Shown: positions 1 through 10,900 of the stretch, one piece after another
How positions within the stretch are numbered: the stretch's first letter is position 1
Layout: each line of letters begins with the position of its first letter
Source of the DNA: Neonectria sp. B-13
Lineage: Eukaryota; Ascomycota; Sordariomycetes; Hypocreales; Nectriaceae
Reading direction: 5' to 3'
Length of the DNA stretch: 64,000 bases
Assembly (NCBI GenBank): GCA_002682825.1
Contig: NOKP01000004.1
Coordinates: forward strand, 1,547,607-1,611,606
The notes under the pieces: model-generated
Database searches by the model: none
The model's input: only the letters and a program-made list of their open reading frames with translations
What the model was told of the DNA's origin: nothing
Translations under genes and position numbers: made by a program

Positions 1-1159
1 GACCCTCGCCCTTGACTGATCCTCCGCGCAGAGAGCTTGGGTGGCGTTGATCCACCTCGTTAATCGTCTCATTGACGATTCCGAAGAGCTCTACTGGTAA
101 TCGCTGCTTCAGAGTTTCCACAGCATTCTGGAGCCGCCCAAGCTTGTTCAAAGACTCCACCAGCAACGCAGTGTAGTAGAATGTGTCCGCCTCGGGGTTC
201 TTCATTGGATCCTCGCTCACTGCCTTTTCGACGTCGATAGAGTCAAGAACGGTGTGAAATGCAGAAATGGCGCTTGTGTCGGCGTAGTTGTCATTCAAGG
301 CACCCTGGGCCTTGGCCAGGCTCTGCCACCTCTCCTGACAATATGGTGACTTAAGGTAGAGGTGTTCATGGAGTTCCTCCACTAGGATATCCATTAGGGC
401 AGTCTCCTGGTTGGCAAGGTAGCTCCTCAGGTCGCTTAATGCACCGATATCGTCCAACTCGGGCTTCCTGAGCTTTCGTAGCGCATTCTGTAGCACCTCG
501 ACGGCGGTCAAGAAGCGTTTTTCGGATATCCGCGCCTCAAGCTGGTCAGGAACCGCGCGCAGATCATCCAGCTCATTGAGGACCACGAGCAAATCGTCGT
601 ACTCTTGCGACGACTTGGAGAGCTTCTTAAGCTCCAGATCCGTGGAACAGAGACTGATTTTGGAACTGGCGAGGGACTCCTTGAGGGTGCGAACTCGCTT
701 TTGCGAGGCTTGGATGCTGGCCTGGATCTTATGAAAAGTACCGATCGAACTGTTGAAGCCTTGATGGTGCTCGTGGACGATGCCCTTGAGGGAGTCCTGC
801 AGGTACGAATGGGTCTTCTGGAACTTGCGGTATTCGTGTGCGCGGCCGACGGAGCTGGAGTCGAGAAGTTGCAGCGCAAGCTGGACAGGGACACAGTCGT
901 CCTGGCACATGGCGGGCCATTCCGACTTGATGTGCTCTAGGACCTGGGAGATTTGCCTCTCTGCGTTTGTCTCCTGCACGCGCGATCGGGACGGCATGCT
1001 GCGGAGGCTAGGGGCTTGCCGCGGGGGCTGGAGGGAGGGCGGCGTGCCATATCGATCGCTGCCGTAGCCGTCTTGGTGGGCATTTTGGTCGTCGGCCGGG
1101 CGGCCAAAGTTGCCGTAGCCGTTGCCCTCGCGGTACGACTGGCCGTAGCGGTTCGACAT
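1..1159 (-). CDS. SEC8: Exocyst complex subunit Sec8 (N-terminal part, cut by window edge)
   Basis: This is the first ~386 codons of the exocyst subunit Sec8, which with the other exocyst subunits tethers Golgi-derived secretory vesicles to the plasma membrane at sites of polarised growth. The frame is open without interruption from an ATG at 1159-1157 (begins MSNRYGQSY) to the left edge, so the C-terminal two thirds (Sec8 proteins are usually 1000-1100 aa) lies outside the window. A Gly/Tyr/Asn-rich leader of about 40 residues comes first. The conserved Sec8 N-terminal helical region follows, with VLEHIKSEWP and a long heptad-like stretch (IGTFHKIQASIQASQKRVRTL) typical of exocyst coiled coils. 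No intron is needed in this part. The start was chosen because no in-frame ATG lies further upstream. Identification is by family resemblance read by eye. Confidence 0.85.
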   Translation of the reverse strand, partial: MSNRYGQSYREGNGYGNFGRPADDQNAHQDGYGSDRYGTPPSLQPPRQAPSLRSMPSRSRVQETNAERQISQVLEHIKSEWPAMCQDDCVPVQLALQLLDSSSVGRAHEYRKFQKTHSYLQDSLKGIVHEHHQGFNSSIGTFHKIQASIQASQKRVRTLKESLASSKISLCSTDLELKKLSKSSQEYDDLLVVLNELDDLRAVPDQLEARISEKRFLTAVEVLQNALRKLRKPELDDIGALSDLRSYLANQETALMDILVEELHEHLYLKSPYCQERWQSLAKAQGALNDNYADTSAISAFHTVLDSIDVEKAVSEDPMKNPEADTFYYTALLVESLNKLGRLQNAVETLKQRLPVELFGIVNETINEVDQRHPSSLRGGSVKGEG

Positions 1160-2093
1160 GATGGAGTTGGGATTGGGGCCAGAGGGAGATGCGTTGGGCG
1201 TGGTCACGAGAGACGGGCGGGTTCGGGGGGCATCGTCGCCGCAGAGTGCTCGGGAGTTGGTTTGGTGTTTGCCTTAGGAATAGAAGAGCCGTAGGCGGAG
1301 AGCAGAGCTTCGGGAATTCGTTGCTGTACTGGAAGCTGGCTGTGGGATTCGAGGTCGGGAGAGGTTAGAGTTGGATGGAGCCTCAGCCGTGGAGTTGCGG
1401 CGGCGTGTTGCGATACGTACCTCCCTCCACTGGAGCTTCCCGGTTGATCAGTGAGCGATGCCGCTAGCACAGACCAGCGCGCCCCTTCCCCAGACCAGAA
1501 GCCACATTCCTGTTCCGTCACTTCATACTACCTAGTAGCCTCTAGGAAATACAATGCTTGCGAATATGAATATAAATAAGAACACCTTTCCGTAACATCG
1601 AAAGCCTCACGGCTGCTTGTGTAAACGATATCGCTCTTGTGTAGTTGAAACTTGCATGCATCTCTCCTTCAAATCACGATCATGCTACTCCTCAAATAGC
1701 CATCATCGTGGATATAACCTCGATCAAGCACGTGTTCCTTGGAGGTAGTGTTTGCCTTGTATTCTTGGTGAGTATCTGAAAGGAAATAAAGGGCGAAATT
1801 AGGGAGTCACCAGTGGCTCTGCGGAATGGATCACATACTACCTATGCGGTCCTGTGTGCATCTCATTAGTAATGTTTGGAATCTTTATCAACTTCATAAT
1901 TTCAGTTACTAGTGCAGCTACTCGATCAATTGACACAATGATATCGGAATTAAAAAGTCCCTCGAGGACTAAGCACACCTAGTCATCATGTCCCTTTTCC
2001 TTTGTCGCTCTCAAACTAACAATTCCCTTGTTCACCCATTACGCTATCCTCCTGAGCGATTGATATAGACTCCATACAGTTCCCAATCCTAAC
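1160..2093. other. SEC8 upstream region
   Basis: About 0.9 kb lies between the SEC8 start and the stop of the next minus-strand gene. It should hold the SEC8 promoter and 5' leader and the 3' end of the epoxide-hydrolase-like gene. On the minus strand a good splice donor (GTACGT, 1420-1415) and a possible acceptor (AG at 1274-1273) could bound an intron in the SEC8 5' leader. I see no other gene here. Confidence 0.4.
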
Positions 2094-3827
2094 CTAGTGA
2101 GAATTCTCAACCTCAGAGGGCCTCCTTGGCCTCTTGGGAGTTTGTGGGAGGGCGTTGTGTTGACCCTCACCCGCAACGACGTTGTTGGATACAGGCTTCA
2201 CGGGCTCTTTGGCAGACGTCTCGGCAGTTGTTTCGTTAGTCGCCTCAGGTATCGTCCCAATTGTGCCCTGCACTGTCGCCCCAGTCAGATCTGCCACTGG
2301 TTCTGGGCGGCTGTCCTCCGCAACGGTTTGCTGCTGAGCAACATAAACAGGCCGTTTCGAGGATTGCATGCTCGTGTCCACGGCGAGAATTGCTTCTGCA
2401 AGACCCCTAACGCCGTCCACGATAACATCAGGCCGGTCCCACGCCAAGAATCCCGGTCTTCCTGTGACTCGATTCGAGAAAACTACCTGGTACTCCGTCT
2501 TCGCCCAGCTGGGGCATGTGTATTGGTTCTTCGCTGGATGAGGCAGCGTCTTTTGCTGATCGGGCTGCTCTTCGTTGCCCAGAAACACGGTTACGGCAAC
2601 CTTTGGCTTGCGGACTGGCTTTATCGTTTCCACCGGCTCAATCTGGGACGCAGAGTTCGCCCAGAACCGTAGCGCCGCCTCAGGGCCAGGTAGCCATATT
2701 AGTTGTGTCAAGGTGATGATGTCGTCTGGCTTCAGCTCCCTCCTGGGACCGAGAGTTCGGAGAGTCTTCAAGACGCAGAGGAGAAGTCCCGTGGGCGAGT
2801 CGCATAGGGCATACGATGGCGTGTTCGGCTCGTAATCTCCAGAATTGAGTTGCTCAAGCATCGAGGCGCCCTTCTTGACCTCGAGTTGCGACTTGCCGGC
2901 TTTCTGTGCCGCCGAGAAGTCGTCCTTGGAGTAGCCCAGAATGGGCGAGCTGAAGAGGCGGGCAACTTTCCATTTCGACCACTCAACCGCCGACTCCTGA
3001 AGTTTCGGGGAGTTTATGGGCGGAGAAATGAAGTGCATACCCAGGCAAGAGTCGAGGTAGTGTTGTGAGAGATGCTTGACAAGTCTCCAATCAATCCTAG
3101 CCGGCGATATGGACGCCGACCCCGAGTTGGTGGCGATGTAGCGCGGATAGTCCAGCCTCTTCATCAGCGCATCAAACATGCTCGCCGTCGTGGAAATTGG
3201 CGGCGCACTGTTGGGCAAGGGGTCACTGAAGCCCAAGCCGGGCAGCGCTGGAATCACCAGATGGAAGGGCTGTTCGGTCCCGGCATCTTGGGGGTTGGTG
3301 AGGGGTAAGATGAGGCGGCTCAGGGATAGGTTGGTTAGAGGGAAAGGGGGTATCAAGAGCAGCGGAATGGCGTTTGCGTGGGGCGATGGAGCGTGAATGA
3401 AGTGAATCCTCACGGGTGTTGCTGGTGGAGGAGTCTGGAAGCTGGTGCGGAACTGAGGCAAAGAAGCATTTATTATCTCCTCATGATTTGGCCACGAGTA
3501 ATGTTCCTGCCTGTGTCATGGTTAGCCATCATGACGGTACGTGAAGAGAGTCCAACTCACCAGAAATCGATCAACGATTCGACTTGAGGCTTCGGCTCCC
3601 ACCAGTCCTTGGAGCGGGGCTCGTGGGGAAGGCGAGTAAGCTCAAGCTTCTGCCGCGTGATGTCGAGATACTTGGTCGACACCTATGTCGCGATATCAGC
3701 TACAAGTGCACCGCTGCAACGCGACGGGAGTCCTGTTCGGGGCGAGGCTGACATGAATATGGTACGGGAGAATCTCGCTGCCAGAGCCTCCCGCAAGCGG
3801 GCTCGGAAGAGGATCGTCGCTGGTCAT
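2094..3827 (-). CDS. Epoxide hydrolase-like alpha/beta-hydrolase with degenerate active site
   Basis: The CDS is complement(join(2094..3510,3561..3682,3753..3827)), 537 aa, from ATG 3827. Both introns have GT..AG ends and preserve frame. The first ~85 residues form an epoxide hydrolase N-terminal domain (PYHIHVSTKYLDITRQKLEL, then LPHEP...DWWEPK...LIDFWQEHYSW). An alpha/beta-hydrolase-like core follows, with PALPGLGFSDPLP, and then a C-terminal tail of about 70 residues rich in Pro, Thr and Glu. The usual catalytic motifs are not where family homology predicts. The HGWPG oxyanion-hole motif reads IPPFP (about 119-123). The GGDWG nucleophile motif is replaced by NSGSASIS (about 194-201). The catalytic-His motif (GHF-type) reads GRPGF (about 416-420). 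By homology it would have hydrolysed epoxides; by these residues it is probably not an active epoxide hydrolase. The coding frame is intact, so it is not an obvious pseudogene. Residue assignment rests on eye alignment. Confidence 0.75.
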
Positions 3828-4247
3828 GGTCTTACACGGGGGAGCTCAGCTCCACAATACACAAGGCTGGTTGAGGGACACGAACAAGGTAGGACACAGA
3901 TCAGGATAAACAAAAAACCGTCACCACATTGCAAGTACGGAGTAGGTATTCGTAGATCACAGATGAAAGGTTGAAAGACGAGTCGGCTCGGCAGTCGGCA
4001 AAACAAGAACCTTCACCCCCCCCCCCTCAGACCCCTAGTCATGATAGCTGGTACATTAAAGGACCCTGACTGACATGGCTGCGTTGGCACTTGGCAGGAT
4101 GGATGGACGCTGTGGCTTTCACGCATTGCAACGGCCGCCGAATGATCCGACGCTATCCACGGCTGGCCGCGTGCTTGCTTGCGTAGCAAGTAGGTACGAA
4201 TCCCTCATGCACTTTCGAACGGAAGCTCATAAAGCTCCAAAGCTCCA

Positions 4248-4270
4248 GAGCTCCCCTCCTCTGGGAGCTC
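4248..4270. repeat. Perfect 8-bp inverted repeat, 7-nt loop
   Basis: Arms GAGCTCCC (4248-4255) and GGGAGCTC (4263-4270) flank a 7-base pyrimidine loop. The sequence just upstream carries several more AGCTC(C) units (about 4223-4247), so the hairpin sits at the end of a short degenerate AGCTCCA repeat tract. Confidence 0.7.
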
Positions 4271-4530
4271 GGAAATGATGCGCTAGGACTGGGCTAGGAC
4301 CCCATGCTTTACCGCTCTAGAGCACCGTAGTGGGCTAGCCGTGGCTGCTCGCTGGCCAAGTTTCCTGCACGGAATCAAGGAACCGGCAGCTATGGATTAC
4401 CCGCAACACCGGGATCTTGGTTGCTGTTGGCTGATGCCCGTTTGTGGCTGCCGCCCACTCGCGTCTGACTCGTCATGGGCCCTTGCAAGGAGGTGGGTAG
4501 ATGGCCATGTGAAACGCCAGGTAATTGCGA

Positions 4531-4585
4531 CAAAGCGCAAGCAAAGCACAGCAAAGCAAAGCACAGCAAAGCATAACAAAGCACC
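4531..4585. repeat. AGCAAAGCAC-type tandem repeat
   Basis: About 55 bp of imperfect repeats of AGCAAAGC/ACAGCAAAGC, A/G/C-only on the plus strand. It causes several spurious overlapping reading frames on the minus strand. Confidence 0.75.
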
Positions 4586-4874
4586 AGCTTGGTATGTAGT
4601 CGAAGCAAATCTCGTTGAAAATTCTTGGCATTGCCGTTAAGGCGCTACAACGCATGACTCGAAGCGCTGTTAATCAGGCCCTGGTGAAGTCGACTTCTGC
4701 GATACGTGCTTCGTACATGACATCTCCAAGAATTGCAAACGGCTCCAGACTCTGAATCCCGAAACGCCGTACCGTTTGCAGGTCCCTAAATCCCAAACAC
4801 CCCCCCTTGCTTCCTTCCGTACGTAGTACGAATAAAATACTTCAAACTCTGCCTTCCCCTCAGCAACCTCTCAA

Positions 4875-7620
4875 CTAGTGATTTTGTTGAGGAGGCGGCG
4901 GCGGCGGCGAAGTCCCTCCCACGGGCCCGCCTCGAAGATTCATCTGCCCTATCCGTGACACAAGGTTGCTCCCCATGGCGTCAACCGCACCTCTAGGAGA
5001 GGTTAGTGTTGGACCTTCAGGTGCGGTTTCTTGGACCCGGAAGAGCTTGATCGAGGTGCCATTCCAGATTCCCATGGGCCCTCTGGCAATCTGCATATCG
5101 CTTGTGAACACGACGCCCCAGAGGAGCGATTCATACCACCCCAGGGCCAGTTGAGACCATTCAAACGAATGAACCCGTGGAGGCGAGGGGTCAATACCGA
5201 CCAGTTTGATTTCCGATAGGCGCTGTAAGGTTTCCGCTGTAGGCGAATCATTTGTCAAGTGCTGGCGTGGTAGTAAAGCAGACACCTGTTGAATGACGGC
5301 AAGGATGGTGTGGAGGGGCAGTTCCGGCAGCCAGCTGTCAATCCAATGAGCTGTGGGCTCAAATCCGCCGCTCTGCGATGGTCCCGATAGCGAGTGCGCA
5401 ACGAGGCTGGTGGTGCTGTTTTGCCGCGAGAAGGTCGGCACGCCGGCTGGCATTTTGCCTCGAGCCTTCTCTGACATGCCTCGCAGCTGAGTTGGTACTG
5501 CGTCTTCGACATTTGCTGTCGAAGATGCTTGTGATTGGTTCTCGCTTGAAGTCGATCGCGCGGGAGTCGGCTGATGATCATCATCGCTGTCGTCCTCGTC
5601 ATCTCCAATGGCGAATGCCCCATCTTCTGGAACCTCCTCCAGGGCTGAATGCCGAGTCTGAGTGACCGTCGGGCTCCTCAAACTGTCGACTGAGCTTCGT
5701 ACAGACCCAGAATCGAATGGGTCTACGTGGCTGCTGGAGTCTTTTCTCCTCCTATTCCTTCTCTCCATCTCTTCCTGACCACTCTCCAGAGTAAATGTTC
5801 GCAGAGCCTCGATGCGCTTCTTGTTCTTCAAAATTGTGAATATTAACTCTGGGTTCTTGTGATATTTGTTTTCGATAATCGAACTTATCGATTCTAATAG
5901 GGAGTGGAGGAGATTGTGATTCGAGTCGTTCGCGAGCAGAAATGACGGCGACGACATGGATGAGAATAGCTGTAATAGCTTTGAGCTGCTGATGCTGCTG
6001 AGGCCCTCAAGATATGGGGCAATATTACTGATCACCGCAAGGAGGGCTGGGTATATCGCCGTCAATTTTCCCTGGCTTGTGGTAATCAACGTGTAAATCG
6101 AATGGATCAGGAAGTCGGCGTATGTACCCCTGAAACCTGGGACCCGTATCGAAACCGGCAGGCTGTCTTGGCCTTCGAAATATTTGTTCAGGTTGACCCC
6201 AAAGTTGGTTTCCACGCTGAGTGTCTGCAATAGAAAGGCGCACATGCGCACCACTCCTTGCTTCGCCGCATCGTTTTTGTACTCCAACGCGTAAAAGAGG
6301 GTCAAGACGACAAAGTCGTGGGCTCTTTCAGTGTCAATGATGAAAGAACGGAATCTCTTGTTACACTGCGTTATCTCCCAGAATAACATGAGTATTTCTG
6401 GTGCAAAATTTCCGGATTGAGTTCCCGGAAGATAGGAAGTTTTCTCTTGGAGCGGTTGGTTGAGGACCCGGGTCATTCCGTCGACAATGAACTGAAAGTC
6501 CTGTGGCCGATGCAGCCGCCCAAGAAAATGCCGAAAGAAGTTCTTCGGCGACGGATTGGATGGGCTTTCGGGAATTGGGTATACGAGTAGGACAAGCAGG
6601 AACTGCAGACAATACGTTACCAGCATCTCCTTCGAGTCCTTGAACACCAAGGTATTGTAAGGAACGCGCCAAGTGGCAGGGTTATACTTCAGGGTCTGCA
6701 GCAATTTCCATGTTAGTCAACATGTTAGGTTTGAATGATCGAGACATTAGCTGACGCACCGTATTGAGCAGCGAACACAGAACCGAGAGCACAACCTGCT
6801 TCTCAGAGCACGAGCAGAGATGCGTCAAGGCTCTAACGCCCCTTTGCGGAAGGACTCCTGCCGTCATGTACATGCTTTGGCCTGTCAAGGTCAAGAGCAA
6901 GCGCAGAATCTCGGATCGGTTGCTCTCGTACTCCTTTGTAGTTGCAACGGCGGTGTTGCACCCGACACCACTCTGCCATATTGCGTAGCTGACCTTGGAC
7001 CGTCCACTCGGTTGTCGGGGCAGAGTGAGTTCCGAGAAAAACAACAAGTCAATCAGTGTGTCGATCAACTCCTCGGCCAACGGCTTGACATCCTCGAACT
7101 CTTCGCCCTCAGTCTTGCTCTCTTCATCGTTGGCTTCGTCAAACAGAACCTCGTTCGCAATGACAGCTTGGCGAGTACGTTTTCTCCTTTGGCCCCAGAA
7201 GAATCGCTCTTCCCATGCACCCAAAGAATCTTTTTCGTAGAGATAGGGGAGTATTCGGGTAAGGATTCTGATGCAGTTCAACGCTTCCCGTTCAGAGGCA
7301 AGTTCCGGGTCGGGAAACGACGGATGATGACGTAGTCTGAAGAGACAAGAGGTGACGGCAAGAATAAGGGTCTCGAGGTTTTCGAGGGCACGATCTCGGG
7401 TTCGACGAATGTCCGCTGGCGTGAATAAACTGAAGACATCTTCGGATGACTCGGGCAACTCCCAGAACTAATTCACTGTTAGCAAGCCGTAGATTGCAGT
7501 GGTGGGGAGCATAGGGGCCCGAACAGAGGTCCAGTAGGCATCATCTGGTGGAATGTGGCGCTCTTCCGATAATCGGAAGATGCCTCGCTTGAAAACGATC
7601 TTGGAGTCGCTCGCACCCAT
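4875..7620 (-). CDS. HID1: HID1 family protein (Golgi/endomembrane trafficking)
   Basis: The CDS is complement(join(4875..6695,6760..7467,7525..7620)), 874 aa, from ATG 7620 (MGASDSKIVFKRGIFRL). HID1/dymeclin-type proteins are peripheral membrane proteins of the Golgi and trans-Golgi network implicated in secretory sorting. The start MGAS could allow N-myristoylation, which is known for animal HID1. The N-terminal block ending in YWTSFWELPESSEDVFSLFTP spans the first intron, and the conserved block LLNTTLKYNPATWRVPYN spans the second; both are restored by splicing. The long helical central part covers about residues 30-600. After it comes a Ser/Glu/Asp-rich low-complexity segment with an acidic DDEDDSDDD stretch (about 640-720). 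A conserved C-terminal part (WIDSWLPELPLHTILAVIQQV) follows, and the tail is Pro-rich (PPPPPP). The gene is divergent from PET127 over a short shared promoter. Confidence 0.88.
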
Positions 7621-7942
7621 GTCTGCTGTACGAGGCTCTGCCCCTAATGAGACTGCGCTTTGGTTGTCGTGGTGTTCGCGACGTGGATAAGGCAGACAGA
7701 CAGCTTCCCGAGGACGGACATACAGATACGAAGTACGTAGGAGCTGGTCCTTTCAGTTGTTGGCCAACCACGTGCGACAGATTGTGGCGTTCCACCGAAG
7801 TATTGCCGGGGTTGTTATCGATAGCGATAACGAGTTGCACTTTAGTTTAGCTCTAATTTTCTTATCCACACGAGCTTCTTTGTAGGCGCAACTTTGCTTC
7901 ACTTTGCACAACACCGACCAAGCTCGAAGACGCCGTGCCTCA
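7621..7942. promoter_or_regulatory. Shared HID1/PET127 intergenic promoter
   Basis: Only 322 bp separate the HID1 start codon (minus strand) from the chosen PET127 start codon (plus strand), so both promoters must lie in this divergent interval. No clear TATA box is visible. There is a GATA/CGATAG palindrome-like block (ATCGATAGCGATAACG, about 7818-7833) roughly midway between the start codons. Confidence 0.5.
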
Positions 7943-10900
7943 ATGCTTCGTCTCAGGCGTGGCGCTGGCCAATCATTAAGGCTTACGCAGCTTCGTTGGA
8001 CCCCCGGGCGCCCTTTCATTCAGGGCGTGGCGCGATGCCAGGCTTTCGCAACTAAGAATAAACCTCCAGTTTCGGAACCCCCCCCGGTCAACGTCGACGA
8101 GCGCTGGAAAGATGTCGAATTACCTGGACTGGAGCCACAAGAACCTGTGATACAATGGGAGACTGAGCCGGGTCCAACGTTGGGTTATCCCTTGGAAGCA
8201 TCGGACAATTTCGACGAGGCACTGGATGTAGTGCGAAAGGTGTATGGGGTAAAAGAGGCGGGCGAATCAGTTCCAAAGTCGACGACGACGAAGAAGAAAA
8301 AGAAAAAAGAGACAGCCACAGAAACAAGCCAGGAGCACACCAGTAGCACTCGGAAACCCGGAGGTCTTGGGCAAGCCATGGGCATGTGGACTTCGCTACG
8401 AGAGAAACTTGAACAGGAGGCATCGACCGGTCAGAACGATTCTGACCCCCCTCCAGCACCTGCTGTTCCACGTGCGAAACGTATCGACTATCGGAAGTCT
8501 AGGGAAGGCAACAGGTTCTCTCGAAAATTCGAAACAGGGCGCCGACCTCCCTGGCTGTTTGACGAAACCCGCAAGCCAAAGGACAAGGAAAACACAGGAT
8601 CTACGATAGTCAAGGAAATGAAGGTTGGGCCGGGGTTGGTCGTGAAGAGTCTAAGACCACATATGATGGACCTTACGCCTGTTGAACTTGATCAACTCCC
8701 CAAGGTCCCGAGCCTTGCCCACGACCTGGATCGGGTTCTCTTCAATCGAGGAGTTTATGACCTACAAGACAGCCATTCAGGGACTTTCAATTTCGACCCA
8801 TACCTCGCCTCGATTATGCCAGTGAAGGAATTCGACTTCAACGCCCTGAAAGAATACATCACATCTTCCAAGGACACGAAGCTTAGGGACCTTTGCACAA
8901 AGCACGGTAAAAAATACTGCGGTTCTACATCGAGCATGACATCCATCTTGGCTCATTTCCACTTCCTCCTATCAGCTTGGAGACCGCCGAACTTTGATGC
9001 GCTCTCCCGCTCCTTTCAGGTTGAGCATCAATCATTTACAGCAATAACACGAGCACCCGCTGCTGCATTCGCGAACTACAAAGATGGGGTGTACGCAATT
9101 GATGCGGACAAGAAGTTCGATAGCGCGAACATTCTCAGCATGCTCGGCAAGTCGATGGAGAAGCTTCTCACTTTGCCAAAGGAAGAGTTCGAGAAGTATC
9201 GCCGGGACCGCTCACATCAACTGTCGGATGAAGAAAAGAACGCCGACGAAGCATTCCACTACACCACTTTCGGCGATTTCATGATGCGCTCCCAGCTTGA
9301 TGCCCATGACGCAAGATTACCCACTGAAGGGATGTTCGATCTTAAGACTAGGGCAGTGGTATCGATACGAATGGATGTAGCAGACTATGAGAAAGGAGTT
9401 GGCTATGAAATCCGTAACCGGACTGGTCAATGGCAGTCATATGAGCGAGAGTACTACGACATGATCAGGTCTGCGTTTCTCAAATACTCGCTCCAAGTGC
9501 GAATGGGGCGAATGGACGGCATATTCGTTGCCTATCACAACACAGAGCGGATATTCGGCTTCCAATACATCAGCCTTGCAGAAATGGACGAGGCCCTCCA
9601 CGGCACTTCGGACACTGCGATAGGAAATGTGGAGTTCAAGGCTAGTCTTAGTCTGCTGAACGATCTTCTAAACAGAGCAGCGGAACGATTCCCCGAGAGA
9701 TCACTACGATTACACGTTGAAACTCGCGAAACCAATCCTCCTCTGACTTACTTTTTCGCCGAGCCAGTCGACGATGATGAAGTTGAGCGTACACAGGCGT
9801 ACGGCAAGAAATCGGTGGAGAAGTTCGAAACCGAAGTACTTGGAATTGTACGAAAAGAAAATGAAAGCAAGCCCGCCCAACCCCACCAGGAGGTAGTTGA
9901 AGTCGAAGAGGACCCATCGGAAGAGGAAGAGGAGGAGATTGAGCAGGAAGAAGCTTCTCAGGATCTCCAAGGCCAAAGTATATGGGACGAGATGATGCTC
10001 AAAGTTGATGAGACTGTGGAAAACGACTTGCTTGGTTTGCAGTCGGTCAGGGACGCCATTCACGAAGCTCTCGAGCAGAGTGGACTCCTCCGCGGAAAAT
10101 CTATTGAAGAAAAAGAGTCCTACCTAAATGATTTGGTAGAAGCCCTGACTGCCGAGCTCTCGGAGGGTAAAGGTACGGACGGAGAGTCAGGCGAGGAACA
10201 GCAGGCTCGCAACGATGATCGACAGGAGAGAAATGGGCTGGACGTTGACCAAGGGGCTGATGAAGGGTTGATATCGTCTCTTTCTGAGGAGTTGCCAAAT
10301 CCTAGCCAAGCAGCTTCTCAGACCGATGAGGAACCGTCACTCCACAGAGAAATGTCAGACGATCGTGTCGATGGCCATGGCCACGGCGCTGAAACCAGCG
10401 AGGCGACGGTTGAGGCAAGCACTAAAGAGACTGAAGATGGTGCTGGCGGCGCGACTGGTCTAGTTGACGAGAGTGTCAGCGAGGATGCGAACGAGGGCGT
10501 CAGTGAGGGTGCCGACCAGGATGCCAACGAAGATGCCAACTTCACAGCCAACGACACGATCCCCGATTTGTCTTTGAAGGATCTAATCATGAAAGTGGCC
10601 CAATCCGTCAACAACAAATCGCCCAACATGGGAACCTTTGAACGAGTCCTATCTGAACTGGCAGCCGAGTCGAATCAACCTGGTGATGACATCAGTAAAG
10701 GGGAGGACGTCATTGGTTCAAACGAAACGCCGTCTCAGAAGGGTACCCGAGACTCCCAATTGTCTGGCCTTGTGGCCGACTTAGATGAGACCAACGGCAA
10801 GGAACGCGAATTGCTTGGCATGTATGTCAATGTCCGAAACAAGTTAAAGGGCGAGACACTCCAACGTGTGACCCACAAGCAAGGTCAAGGAAAGATAAAG

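Larger units (their letters stand above)
3828..4874. other. Gene-free interval with simple repeats
   Basis: About 1 kb separates the upstream end of the epoxide-hydrolase-like gene from the HID1 stop codon. It contains an 11-base C run (4016-4026), a perfect 8-bp inverted repeat (4248-4270), an imperfect AGCAAAGCAC-type tandem repeat (about 4531-4585) and a shorter C run near 4799-4806. The small open frames here follow the repeat composition and match no family I know. Confidence 0.5.
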
